A stretch of DNA of 33,662 nt from Rhodospirillaceae bacterium. Its GTDB lineage: Bacteria > Pseudomonadota > Alphaproteobacteria > Rhodospirillales > Rhodospirillaceae. The stretch lies in contig SHVO01000015.1 in NCBI GenBank assembly GCA_009694245.1, positions 1 through 33,662 on the forward strand, in the 5' to 3' direction. The notes beneath the pieces are model-generated. The model was not told the origin of the DNA. It worked only from the letters and a program-made list of their open reading frames with translations, and did no database searches. Below, piece after piece: positions 17,088-24,289 of the stretch (the stretch's first letter is position 1; each line of letters begins with the position of its first letter). The translations under genes were made by a program, and so were the position numbers.

Positions 17088-18428
17088 TTAGGCCAAGCCG
17101 TAGGCCTTGGCGAGTATCTCGATCGGGTGAAAGGCGCGCTGACCCTCGGGCGGTGGGCCGCCTGCGTCAGCAATTCCCTGCGCGAGGTGCTTGCCGGCCA
17201 AGGGGCATTCGGAGGCGAGATAACTCTTCTTGGCGTCGGTGGCGCGGCGCACGGTTTGCTCGGCGAACTTGGTGGCGACCGCGAAATTGCCCTTCTTGAT
17301 TCCCCATGACCCGCCATGACCAGAGCAGCGCTCAATAACGGCGACATCCGTTTCCGGAATTAATCGCAGCATGTCGGCGCCCATATTGCCCATGTTCTGG
17401 GCCCGGGCGTGGCAGGCGATGTGCATGGCAATGCCCCCGGGCACGGCGGCAAGGCCTGGTGCGATTCCTTCGGTGTCGGCGATCTCAACCACATATTCGG
17501 CGATATCGCAGGTGGACCGGGCCAGAATCCTGACGTTGTCATCGTCCGGTTCAATCAGCGGCCACTCAAATTTCATCATCAGCGCGCAGCTCGGCATAAG
17601 CGCAATGACGTCTTTGCCTAAGTCGATATAAGGCCTCAGAGCGGCGGAGGTGTTCCGCGCTTTTTCCGCGACGCGCGCGAGGTCACCCTGTTCCAGTTGC
17701 GGCATGCCGCAACAACCGGGATAGACGACCTCGGCGTCGACACCATTCATGGCCAGGACCTTCAGCGCGGCCTCGCCAATACTGGGATTATTGTAGTTGG
17801 CAAAACACGTGGCGAAGATCACGGCCTTGCGCCCAAAGGCCGGCGCCAGGTGGTTCACCAAGGGCGGGGCCTCTTTGGCGCGTGTCATGAAAGTTTTGCC
17901 GTGATACTTCGGCAACTCAACACTCCGGTCCACGCCGGCAATTCTTTCCAGCACTGGCCGGGTCAAGAAATTGCCGCGCCGTGAACCCCAATTGGCGAAG
18001 CCAGGTGCGCGGCGCGCGATCTCGCCGTTGCGGTCGGTTTCGGTGAGCTGGCGGTCAAAGAACGGCGTGCCGTCCTTCGCCCGCTCCGCGGCGCGATAGC
18101 GCAACATCAGGTGAGGGAAGTCGATGTTGAAAGCATGGGGAGGTACATAAGGGCACTTCGTCAGGAAGCACATGTCGCAAAGCGTACAGGCGTCAACGAC
18201 CTTCTTGAGGTCGGTGCTATTGACGCCATGAAGCTCTTCGTCGCCGGCAGCATCGATCAGATCAAAGAGTCGCGGAAAGGAATCGCACAGATTGAAACAT
18301 CGTCGGCAACCATGGCAGATGTCGAACTGGCGGCGAATTTCCATGTCTAGTTTATCGGCATCGATAAAGTCCGAATTCCTCCAGTCAATAACGTGCCGCG
18401 TGGGCGCTTCGAGGCTGCCTTCTTTCAT
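17088..18428 (-). CDS. iron-sulfur protein with two 4Fe-4S motifs and cysteine-rich CCG domains (GlpC/HdrD-like)
   Basis: A 446-residue protein. Two ferredoxin-type clusters are evident: CHGCRRCFNLC (Cys38, 41, 44, 48) and CTLCDMCFLTKCP (Cys81, 84, 87, 92). The C-terminal half has two cysteine-rich CCG-type segments, PGCCGMPQLEQGD and CSGHGGSWGIKKG; the second has CSG in place of CCG. Each is preceded by a lone Cys (FATCFANYNNP and HIACHARAQ). This is the layout of anaerobic glycerol-3-phosphate dehydrogenase subunit C and heterodisulfide reductase D, but the genomic partners are rubrerythrin and DUF3501, not GlpA/GlpB. It probably passes electrons, perhaps to rubrerythrin; that is inference from gene order. 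Confidence 0.9.
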   Translation of the reverse strand: MKEGSLEAPTRHVIDWRNSDFIDADKLDMEIRRQFDICHGCRRCFNLCDSFPRLFDLIDAAGDEELHGVNSTDLKKVVDACTLCDMCFLTKCPYVPPHAFNIDFPHLMLRYRAAERAKDGTPFFDRQLTETDRNGEIARRAPGFANWGSRRGNFLTRPVLERIAGVDRSVELPKYHGKTFMTRAKEAPPLVNHLAPAFGRKAVIFATCFANYNNPSIGEAALKVLAMNGVDAEVVYPGCCGMPQLEQGDLARVAEKARNTSAALRPYIDLGKDVIALMPSCALMMKFEWPLIEPDDDNVRILARSTCDIAEYVVEIADTEGIAPGLAAVPGGIAMHIACHARAQNMGNMGADMLRLIPETDVAVIERCSGHGGSWGIKKGNFAVATKFAEQTVRRATDAKKSYLASECPLAGKHLAQGIADAGGPPPEGQRAFHPIEILAKAYGLA

Positions 18429-18525
18429 GCATCATCCGCTTGTCTGCATGTGGTCCGATTGCAAAAGCCAAACCAGCCCACGACAGGTCATCGGCCAGTT
18501 TGTAAAACTAGACACACGTCGGCGT

Positions 18526-18945
18526 TCAAGTCAGGGTGTCGAGGGCCTTTTGGAAACGGCCGGCGTGGGATTTTTCGGCCTTGGCCAAGGTCTCGAACCA
18601 GTTGGCGATTTCGTCAAAGCCTTCTTCGCGCGCGGACTTGGCCATCCCTGGGTACATGTCGGTGTACTCATGGGTTTCGCCAGCGACCGAGGCCTTGAGG
18701 TTTTCTCGGGTCTCGCCGATAGGATAACCGGTGGCCGGATCGCCGACCGCTTCGAGGTATTCGAGATGGCCGAATGCGTGTCCGGTTTCGCCCTCGGCGG
18801 TCGAGCGGAACAGCGCCGACACTTCGTTTTGCCCTTCGACATCGGCCTTCTGCGCGAAATAGAGATAACGCCGATTCGCCTGGCTCTCGCCGGCGAATGC
18901 GGCCTTCAAATTTCCTTCAGTCTTTGAACCCTTGAGGTTTGCCAT
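18526..18945 (-). CDS. rubrerythrin-type ferritin-like diiron protein (no rubredoxin domain)
   Basis: A 139-residue four-helix protein. The diiron ligands are visible as [28 protein letters not shown] (ExxH), [15 protein letters not shown] and AEKSHAGRF (ExxH). The start ATG 18945 has GGAGGG seven bases upstream. The frame is open to 19074 but that stretch contains the promoter. The protein lacks the C-terminal rubredoxin Cys4 domain, so it needs another electron donor, for which the downstream iron-sulfur protein is a candidate. Rubrerythrins reduce hydrogen peroxide or handle iron in the cytoplasm. It is read from a promoter with an Irr-box-like site. Confidence 0.93.
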   Translation of the reverse strand: MANLKGSKTEGNLKAAFAGESQANRRYLYFAQKADVEGQNEVSALFRSTAEGETGHAFGHLEYLEAVGDPATGYPIGETRENLKASVAGETHEYTDMYPGMAKSAREEGFDEIANWFETLAKAEKSHAGRFQKALDTLT

Positions 18946-19050
18946 CTGGCCCTCCACCTGATTGAATCGGTTGACGATAAACGGTAGCGAGAATACCGGG
19001 CGCGCCTTTAGGGGGGCCGTAGGCCGGACGCACCGTATTCCCGGTGCAAC

Positions 19051-19079
19051 TTCATAGGCTGGCGGCGCGCGCAAGTCAA
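19051..19079 (-). promoter_or_regulatory. sigma-70-type promoter of the rubrerythrin operon
   Basis: On the minus strand TTGACT (19074-19079) and TATGAA (19051-19056) are separated by exactly 17 bp. Transcription would start near 19044, leaving a leader of about 100 bases with a hairpin GCACCG/CGGTGC (19030-19047) at its start. It is the best promoter match in the window. Confidence 0.65.
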
Positions 19080-19083
19080 GAAG

Positions 19084-19100
19084 ATTAGAATGGCTCTAAT
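19084..19100. promoter_or_regulatory. Irr-box-like palindrome upstream of the rubrerythrin promoter
   Basis: ATTAGAATGGCTCTAAT has perfect 6-bp arms (ATTAGA/TCTAAT) and resembles the alphaproteobacterial iron-control element bound by Irr (TTTAGAA-N3-TTCTAAA). It begins five bases upstream of the -35 box of the rubrerythrin operon and 47 bp after the irr stop. Direct action of Irr here is inferred from the match and the neighbour. Confidence 0.55.
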
Positions 19101-19146
19101 ATACCGTCGGGTTACCGGCCGGCCGGGGGAACCGCCGTCTTAGGCT

Positions 19147-19569
19147 CTAACCGTTGACACGGATAATGATGTCGACTCGGGAAATCTCTGCCCCGCCGGG
19201 GGCTTCAGGCAGCGCCGAGATGGCTATGCGGTCGCCGGCAATGTCCTCGAGGCGACCGGAGCGCTCGAAATAGAAGTGATGATGATAGCTGGTATTGGTG
19301 TCGAAATAGGAGCCGCCGGAATCGATCGAGATCTCGCGCAACAATCCCTTGGCCGTGAAGTCGTGCAAGGCGTTGTAGACCGTCGCCAGCGAGACATCGA
19401 TGCGCTGCGTCTTGGCTTCGTTGAAGAGCTGCTCGGCGCTGGCGTGGCGGTGGCCCCGGGCGAATAACAACTTCGCCAAGGCGAGCCGTTGGCGTGTGGG
19501 TCGCAGGCCTGAAGCCCGCAAGCGTTCAAGGACCGTGCCGTTCCCCACCGATGGTTTCTTTTGCCGCAT
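19147..19569 (-). CDS. irr: Fur-family iron response regulator Irr
   Basis: A 140-residue Fur-superfamily repressor. LRPTRQRLALAKLLFARG starts the winged helix, and VSLATVYNALHDFTAKGLLREIS is the recognition region in Irr-type wording. SYFDTNTSYHHHFYFE carries the triple-His motif that distinguishes Irr from Fur and PerR. The N-terminal heme-regulatory Cys-Pro motif of Bradyrhizobium Irr is absent, as in most other Irr proteins. Start ATG 19569 has GAGG ten bases upstream. Irr responds to heme status and controls iron-storage, heme and peroxide genes. Here it precedes rubrerythrin, the iron-sulfur protein and DUF3501 on the same strand and probably controls them. Confidence 0.88.
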   Translation of the reverse strand: MRQKKPSVGNGTVLERLRASGLRPTRQRLALAKLLFARGHRHASAEQLFNEAKTQRIDVSLATVYNALHDFTAKGLLREISIDSGGSYFDTNTSYHHHFYFERSGRLEDIAGDRIAISALPEAPGGAEISRVDIIIRVNG

Positions 19570-19679
19570 CAAAACCCAGCCTCAGACGACGTGCACGGCG
19601 GGCATCGCCGATCTCGCCCCGTTCACCCCGCCATGAATAGGCCGTTTTGGTAGCCTTTTAAAGCCCCCAGCAGATGCAA

Positions 19680-19701
19680 ATTAGATTATTTTCAATCTAA
19701 T
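19680..19701. promoter_or_regulatory. 22-bp palindrome upstream of irr
   Basis: ATTAGATT (19680-19687) and AATCTAAT (19694-19701) are perfect 8-bp arms around ATTTTC, 110 bp before irr. The outer half-sites ATTAGA/TCTAAT are those of the Irr-like box at 19084, but set 10 rather than 5 bases apart. It may be an autoregulatory site. The remaining sequence up to the repeat at 19811 shows no gene. Confidence 0.45.
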
Positions 19702-19810
19702 CTATCAATTCGTGCCACGGCCGAGCGCGTTTCCCCGGGCCCGGCACGCGCCCGTAAAGAAGCAAGCCCATCGATTTAATCCGGGGTTGGGAAGGTGTTT
19801 TTGGCAAAAC

Positions 19811-19875
19811 CGATGCGACAACAAAAAGTTAGAGCAAGCACGGCGATTCCGAAATCGCGCTGCTTGCTCTAGCGC
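19811..19875. repeat. TAGAGC element, module B plus tail of module A, at the 3' end of glpK
   Basis: The tail GATGCGACAACAAAAAG is followed by the inverted repeat AGAGCAAGCA (19831-19840) with TGCTTGCTCT (19861-19870), inner arms GCGATT/AATCGC and loop CCGA. On the minus strand the hairpin is followed by CTTTTTG, so it can serve as a terminator for glpK, whose stop codon TAG (19869-19871) belongs to the repeat. The copy at 30948 aligns over the same 65-bp length. Confidence 0.75.
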
Positions 19876-21359
19876 ATGACCCGCTTCACGGCGTCCCGCC
19901 ACCCGGCAAGCAACGCATCGCGCCTTACGCCAGGCATGCTGGGCTCGGCGCGAAAGTCCATCCGCCAAGCGGCTTTGATCTCATCGGTCGACGAGAACAT
20001 TCCCCGCCCCAGACCGGCAAGGAAGGCCGCGCCCAGAACCGTCGTCTCGGCGTAGACCGGGCGCTCTACCGGGATTTGCGTGATGTCGGCGAGGAACTGC
20101 AACAACCAGTTATTGGCGATCATCCCACCATCAACGCGCAAAGCGGGCGGGCGGGCGATGCCGTCGTCGCTGAGCGCTGTCAGTAGATCATGGGTCTGGT
20201 AGCACACCGACTCCAAGCCTGCGCGCACGATGTGTGCGACACCCGAGTCGCGGGTAAGACCAAGAATCGCGCCGCGGGCTTCGGGGTCCCAATGGGGGGC
20301 GCCCAGACCCGTGAAGGCCGGCACGAAGTACACTCGCCCGGTTCCTCCGGCGTGATCTAAATCAACCGCAAGGCGCTCCGATTCCGACGCGCTCGTGATC
20401 ATCCCGGCGTTGTCACGCAGCCACTGAATCACCGTGCCGGCGTTAAAGATGCTGCCTTCCAAGGCATAGGTCGTCTTTCCGTTCAGCCGGTAGGCGATGG
20501 TGGTCAGCAAGCGATTGCGCGAGGGCAACGCCCGTTCGCCGGTATTTACCAATACGAAACAGCCGGTGCCATAAGTACTCTTCACCATGCCGGGGGCAAA
20601 ACATGCTTGGCCGACAAGAGCCCCGTGTTGATCGCCAACAAGAGACGCTATCGGCACGGCCCGGCCGAATAGTTCAGGATCGCTCGCGCCGAAGTCCCCC
20701 GCGGTGTCGCGCACGTCGGGCAATAGTGCCGTCGGCACATTGAAAAGCGCGAGTAGCTCGTCGTCCCACCGGCCGGCGTGGATGTCGTAGAGCATGGTTC
20801 GGGAGGCGTTGGTGGCGTCGGTTGCGTGCACCTGCCCGCCGGTCAGGCGCCAGAGTAGGAACGTATCGATGGTTCCGAACGCCAGCTCGCCCTTGTCGGC
20901 GAGGGCCCTAGCGCCGGCAACGTTTTCAAGAATCCATTGGACCTTGGTTGCCGAGAAATATGAATCGATCAAAAGCCCGGTCTTGTTCCGTATGGCATTG
21001 GCGTGGCCGGCCTCGCGCAAGGCCGTACAGCGAGCCGCGCCGCGCCGATCCTGCCAGACGATTGCGTTCATCACCGGCCGCCCGGTCTTGCGGTTCCAGA
21101 CAACTGTGGTTTCACGTTGATTGGTAATGCCAAGCGCGGCAACGCCCTCGACGCCGCCGGTCTCCGTGATAACCGCTCGGCAGACGGCGAGCGTGGCCAG
21201 CCAAATTTCCTCGGGGTCATGCTCGACCCAACCGTCGGCCGGATAAATCTGCCGCAGCGGTACCTGCGACGACGCCAATGGCTTGCCCGCCGCGTCGAAC
21301 ATAACGGCGCGAGTCGAGGTAGTCCCCTGGTCGATGGCGAGGATGCGCGGGTTAGCCAT
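19869..21359 (-). CDS. glpK: glycerol kinase
   Basis: A 496-residue FGGY-family kinase, full length. [15 protein letters not shown] is the N-terminal phosphate loop. [19 protein letters not shown] and NAIVWQDRR contain the Arg and Glu residues that bind glycerol, and [17 protein letters not shown] follows. [22 protein letters not shown] and KSTYGTGCF form the adenosine site, and [20 protein letters not shown] is the C-terminal signature. It makes sn-glycerol 3-phosphate from glycerol. No transporter (glpF) or dehydrogenase (glpD) is adjacent. The gene is bracketed by two copies of a palindromic repeat in the same orientation, and the downstream one supplies its stop codon. Confidence 0.96.
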   Translation of the reverse strand: MANPRILAIDQGTTSTRAVMFDAAGKPLASSQVPLRQIYPADGWVEHDPEEIWLATLAVCRAVITETGGVEGVAALGITNQRETTVVWNRKTGRPVMNAIVWQDRRGAARCTALREAGHANAIRNKTGLLIDSYFSATKVQWILENVAGARALADKGELAFGTIDTFLLWRLTGGQVHATDATNASRTMLYDIHAGRWDDELLALFNVPTALLPDVRDTAGDFGASDPELFGRAVPIASLVGDQHGALVGQACFAPGMVKSTYGTGCFVLVNTGERALPSRNRLLTTIAYRLNGKTTYALEGSIFNAGTVIQWLRDNAGMITSASESERLAVDLDHAGGTGRVYFVPAFTGLGAPHWDPEARGAILGLTRDSGVAHIVRAGLESVCYQTHDLLTALSDDGIARPPALRVDGGMIANNWLLQFLADITQIPVERPVYAETTVLGAAFLAGLGRGMFSSTDEIKAAWRMDFRAEPSMPGVRRDALLAGWRDAVKRVMR

Positions 21360-21370
21360 GCCCCATATTA

Positions 21371-21413
21371 GACCAAGCAGCGCGATTCCGAAATCGCGCT
21401 GCTTGCTCTAGCG
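21371..21413. repeat. TAGAGC element, module B only, upstream of glpK
   Basis: CAAGCAGCGCGATT (21374-21387) and AATCGCGCTGCTTG (21392-21405) form a perfect 14-bp stem with loop CCGA, only 14 bp before the glpK start codon. Thirty-two bases (21382-21413) are identical to 19843-19874 on the other side of glpK, in the same orientation. Being in the 5' leader, the hairpin could affect glpK expression. Confidence 0.75.
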
Positions 21414-21423
21414 TGAAGCGGAG

Positions 21424-22333
21424 TTAGGCGACCTCGTCAATCCGCGCGTCGGGTTCGTCGCTGCCGTTGAGGAAGGCTTGCCAGTCATAACTCTCACTCT
21501 CGTCGGCGATATTGAAGCTTTGAGCCCAGACCGGGTCGTTGAATTGCTGCTCGTGCGACGAATGAATTTGCTTCTCCGCGCGTCGCACGTTTCATCAGAT
21601 CGTCGTTCGAGACAGCGCCTTTATCGCTGAGGCCGGAGAGGAATTTGGTCAGGTCGCGGTCGACGCTCACGGCCCGAACGCCGGGAATGCCGTCGAGAGC
21701 TTGCAGGACCAGCTTCTGCTGAATATCCTCGTAGTCGTCACGGAGTTTGCCGACCAGAATCAGGATGTCCGCAGGGGTCGGCTTCTTGGCTTTGCGCCCT
21801 GGGCGCTGGGTCGGATCTTTGACCACGGCGTCGAAGATCTTTTCCATGAAATTCGGCTTGCGTTCGCCGATCAAGTTAGCCGGCAGCGGCCGTTCGATAC
21901 GGAGCGCGGCCGGCGGCATGGCTGAGGAATCGCTTGGCACCGGCACTGGTAGATTGGCTGCGGCCGATTTGTACGCCGCCGCCCGGTCACATCGCCGCTT
22001 TCGGGCGAGCGCATCCTGCGGGCCAGCTTGGTCATAACATTTAGAGCTGTTTCAGGATCGGCTTCGACCTGACGCAGGAATTCATCGCGCGGGATGGCCT
22101 TTGCCGTGACCGCGCCGCGGGCACGGGCCGAGTTGGAGCGCGGGGCATTGTCGAGAATGCCGAGTTCGCCGAACAGCTCGCCGGCCTTAAGGCGCGCCAT
22201 AACCACCGGGCCGTCGGGGCCCTCCTTAATCAGCTCCACCGCGCCCTCCAAGACTTCGAAGGCCCAGCGGCTGTCCTCGCCCTGGAGATAGATGATCTCG
22301 CCGTCTTTAGTAAGTTTTGGTGACCGTTCTCAA
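21424..22333 (-). pseudogene. cyclic-nucleotide-binding domain protein with three frameshifts
   Basis: The pieces lie in order on the minus strand. A likely start (TTG 22333, LRTVTKTY) is joined by a frameshift near 22308 to the cNMP-binding beta roll (DGEIIYLQGEDSRWAFEVLEGAVE, ARLKAGELFGELGILDNAPRS), which reaches TKLARRMR. A second shift near the C/G run at 21982 leads to AAAYKSAAANLPVPVPSDSSA, a region of predicted charged helices (FMEKIFDAVVKDPTQRP, ILILVGKLRDDYEDIQQKL). A third near 21575 leads to the acidic end NIADESESYDWQAFLN, stopping with TAA at 21424. No helix-turn-helix DNA-binding domain is evident, so it is not a normal Crp/Fnr. Single-base lesions leave sequencing error possible. 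Confidence 0.7.
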
Positions 22334-22465
22334 GGGCAGGTGTCCCGGTGGCGGTGAAGCGCGCTTACAGCGTCGAGAGACACATTCGGTTGAATCGGTT
22401 TAATTAATGGTAAGGGGTCCGAATCGCCGGCATGCCACCCGAACCGGCTGCCCGGGCCTGATTAC

Positions 22466-22478
22466 GATGTATATGCAC
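22466..22478. promoter_or_regulatory. second MarR-type site, downstream of marR
   Basis: Read on the minus strand, TTTTTTGTGCATATACATC matches 16 of 19 bases of the site before the marR start (TTTTTGATGTATATACATC). It lies between the marR stop and the cNMP-binding gene on the same strand, about 130 bp before the latter. The pairing of two such sites around marR suggests a shared regulator. Confidence 0.4.
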
Positions 22479-22496
22479 AAAAAATGGGATGGAACC

Positions 22497-22982
22497 CTAG
22501 CCGGCGGCCCTGGCCGCGGCTTCAAGCATCTGCAGCAACATTCCAGCCTGGCTGGCGCCCATTCGCTCGGTTAGTCGGCCTTGCGCTTCGCGCCAGAGGA
22601 CCGATGCCTTATCCAGCGCTCCGCGTCCCGCCGCCGTCAACACCAAGACGTCCGGTCGCCGGCCGGCGCCGCCATCAGTGGTGAGATACCCGGCCTGGCG
22701 CAAAGGTTTGAGGTTGCGGCTCAGGGTCGTGCGATCCATGGCCAGGATCCCCGCTACCTCTGCGGCCGAGGTATGGTCACGGGCAGCTATCACCGCCAGA
22801 ATATTGAACTGACTTGCCCTGAAACTTGAAGGCGACAAGGCTTCGTCAAAGACGCGGCTGATGGCGCGGGCGGCACGCCGCGTATGATGGCAAAAGCAGA
22901 CCTCGACGATAGCCCGGGGCGCTATGGCCTGGGGCGGTGCCTCCGACAAGTCGCCTCCGATACTTCCGGAACCTACGGTCAT
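22497..22982 (-). CDS. MarR family transcriptional regulator
   Basis: A 161-residue winged-helix regulator. FRASQFNILAVIAARDHTSAAEVAGILAMDRTTLSRNLKPLRQAGYL is the helix-turn-helix, followed by the wing GGAGRRPDVLVLTAAGRGAL and a C-terminal dimer helix. CFCHHTRRAARAISRVFDEAL in the N-terminal dimer region has two close cysteines that could sense oxidants or metals. ATG 22982 follows a perfect palindrome by two bases, leaving no ribosome site; an overlapping ATG at 22997 inside the palindrome or a GTG at 23042 are alternatives, or the mRNA is leaderless. Autoregulation through the palindrome is likely. The effector and targets are unknown. Confidence 0.88.
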   Translation of the reverse strand: MTVGSGSIGGDLSEAPPQAIAPRAIVEVCFCHHTRRAARAISRVFDEALSPSSFRASQFNILAVIAARDHTSAAEVAGILAMDRTTLSRNLKPLRQAGYLTTDGGAGRRPDVLVLTAAGRGALDKASVLWREAQGRLTERMGASQAGMLLQMLEAAARAAG

Positions 22983-22984
22983 GT

Positions 22985-22998
22985 GATGTATATACATC
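22985..22998. promoter_or_regulatory. palindromic operator at the marR start
   Basis: GATGTATATACATC is a perfect 14-bp palindrome two bases before the proposed marR ATG. MarR proteins bind such 14-18 bp palindromes over their own promoter. TATATA inside it could also be the -10 element of a near-leaderless transcript. Confidence 0.6.
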
Positions 22999-23051
22999 AA
23001 AAATTTCGGCCAGGGAAGGCCGCGCACGACGAAAAGCCGCACCGTTCCCGA

Positions 23052-23324
23052 TCAGGCGCCGGGGTCGGCGTGCTTGATGGCGTCTTTATAGAGCCGGGCG
23101 GCCCTGCCGGCGTAGCTCGCGGCCACATACCGGTTGCCGTTGGCGTCAGCGGCAAAATTGAGGGTAAGCGCGCCCGACTCGATGCCGGCTGCGGCGACCC
23201 TCTCCTCGATCGCGAAGGTCTTGGCGAGCGTGCCCACCAAGGCGGCGATCTCGCTATACATCTCGCGGTTTTCTTGGCCACGCGCGGGGTGATGGTGGTC
23301 CGGCGCTTCGGAATTATCGCTCAC
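23052..23324 (-). CDS. small uncharacterised protein
   Basis: A 90-residue frame starting with GTG 23324 and ending 69 bp before marR on the same strand. The polar, His-rich N-terminus (SDNSEAPDHHHPARGQ) is followed by an amphipathic helix (REMYSEIAALVGTLAKTFAIEERVAAAGIE) and a short ADANGNRYVAASYAGRAARLYKDAIKHA, with no signal peptide or membrane segment. I do not recognise a family. Composition and the absence of a better frame on either strand support it as a real gene, but no ribosome site stands out. Confidence 0.5.
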   Translation of the reverse strand: MSDNSEAPDHHHPARGQENREMYSEIAALVGTLAKTFAIEERVAAAGIESGALTLNFAADANGNRYVAASYAGRAARLYKDAIKHADPGA

Positions 23325-23555
23325 GGTTCTTGGGCTCGGCGCCAGACGTTAGGGTAGTTCAAGTGCTCGCTCCCCGATCCGGTCTTGGGCGATCCCCCCT
23401 CTCCCGTCACAACGTTTCCGGGCCGAGGGATCAAATACTTCAAGCGGCCGAGGGTAAATATTGATGCTGCCAACGAGCGCCCGTCCATGAGACCTTAGAC
23501 CAACATGACCCCACGGCCAACGCCCGGCCGCGTGCCTCCAAGGGGCCTCGACTCA

Positions 23556-23634
23556 CTAGTGGAGCGGATATGACATTCGCTACCCAGTTAGCCGCTGGAC
23601 GGAGAGGCGAATGTCAAATCCAAAGCTCCACTAG
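23556..23634. repeat. palindromic repeat, first of a tandem pair
   Basis: The left arm at 23556-23580 begins CTAGTGGAGC and ends TGACATTCGC. The right arm at 23607-23634 begins GCGAATGTCA and ends GCTCCACTAG. The arms are near-perfect complements around a 26-base loop. With its neighbour it occupies much of the 414-bp gap (23325-23738) before the fasciclin remnant; the rest of that gap shows no gene. Confidence 0.75.
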
Positions 23635-23647
23635 AAACAATGATTTC

Positions 23648-23724
23648 CTAGTGGTCCTTATGATTCTAACATTCGCAAGACAGCCCGACGAACCGGGATG
23701 CGAATGTTAGAATCGGACTACTAG
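23648..23724. repeat. palindromic repeat, second of a tandem pair
   Basis: The inner arms GATTCTAACATTCGC (23662-23676) and GCGAATGTTAGAATC (23700-23714) are perfect 15-bp complements. The outer arms CTAGTGGTCC and GGACTACTAG match in 9 of 10 positions. It is a diverged form of the element at 23556, sharing the CTAGTGG ends and CATTCGC core, and lies 13 bp from it and 14 bp before the fasciclin start. Confidence 0.75.
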
Positions 23725-23738
23725 AGAAAGGCGATTAC

Positions 23739-24223
23739 ATGATCCGACCCCTTACCGCCGCTCTCGCCGTGACCATTTTGTTCGCGATGCAAGTTCAGCT
23801 CCGTGGTGCGGAAGCCAAGGACATTCTCGGAACCGCGCAAGACGCCGGCACCTTCACGATACTTTTGGCGGCCGTGAGGAGCGCAGGCCTCACGGAGATT
23901 CTTATGGCACCCGGCCATTCACGATTTTTGCTCCAACCGACGACGCCTTCGCCAAGCTCTCGCGCGAAGAGCTTTAAGAACTACTAAGGCCGGAGAGCCA
24001 AGATAAATTGCGCACAATCCTCTCGTATCACATCGTCGATGGCAAAGCGACGTCGCGGGATTTTCTCGGCAAGCGGCTTGAGGCCGCCACCATGCAGGGC
24101 GGTTCGGTGCTCATCGACGCCACCAAAGGCGTCATGATCGGCAACGCCAAACTCATCAAAGCTGATATCACTGCCGACAATGGCTATATTCATGTGATCG
24201 ATACGGTCATGATGCCAAAATAG
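23739..24223 (+). pseudogene. fasciclin-domain secreted protein with frameshift and nonsense codon
   Basis: ATG 23739 starts a signal peptide (IRPLTAALAVTILFAMQVQLRGAEA) and the FAS1 start KDILGTAQDAGTFTILLAAVRSAGLTEIL. Near 23914 one C is missing. The expected continuation GPFTIFAPTDDAFAKLSREEL is in the next frame and meets a TAA at 23975-23977, where related proteins have a codon such as CAA. Beyond it, LLRPESQDKLRTILSYHIVDGK to GYIHVIDTVMMPK (TAG-ended at 24223) completes a normal single FAS1 domain of about 160 residues. FAS1 proteins are secreted or surface adhesion proteins. A small hairpin GCCGAA/TTCGGC follows the stop (24223-24239). Confidence 0.82.
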
Positions 24224-24289
24224 CCGAAGCCATTTCGGCCATCGTCAAAGGAGCGGTCTGTCTCAGCGCAGTCTTCAGCAATGTAATCC

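Noticed and set aside
17088-21359. The GlpC-like protein and glpK forming a glycerol pathway
   Set aside because: They are separated by irr and rubrerythrin, GlpA and GlpB are absent, and the iron-sulfur protein groups by order with rubrerythrin and DUF3501.
21871-22251. A separate Crp-like gene and an adjacent independent gene at 21494-21946
   Set aside because: The two frames meet within a few bases and together give one continuous cNMP-binding protein, so they are pieces of a frameshifted gene.
23556-23724. Possible CRISPR array or integron attC site
   Set aside because: There are only two diverged palindromic units, with no regular spacer pattern, no cas or integrase genes and no cassette structure.
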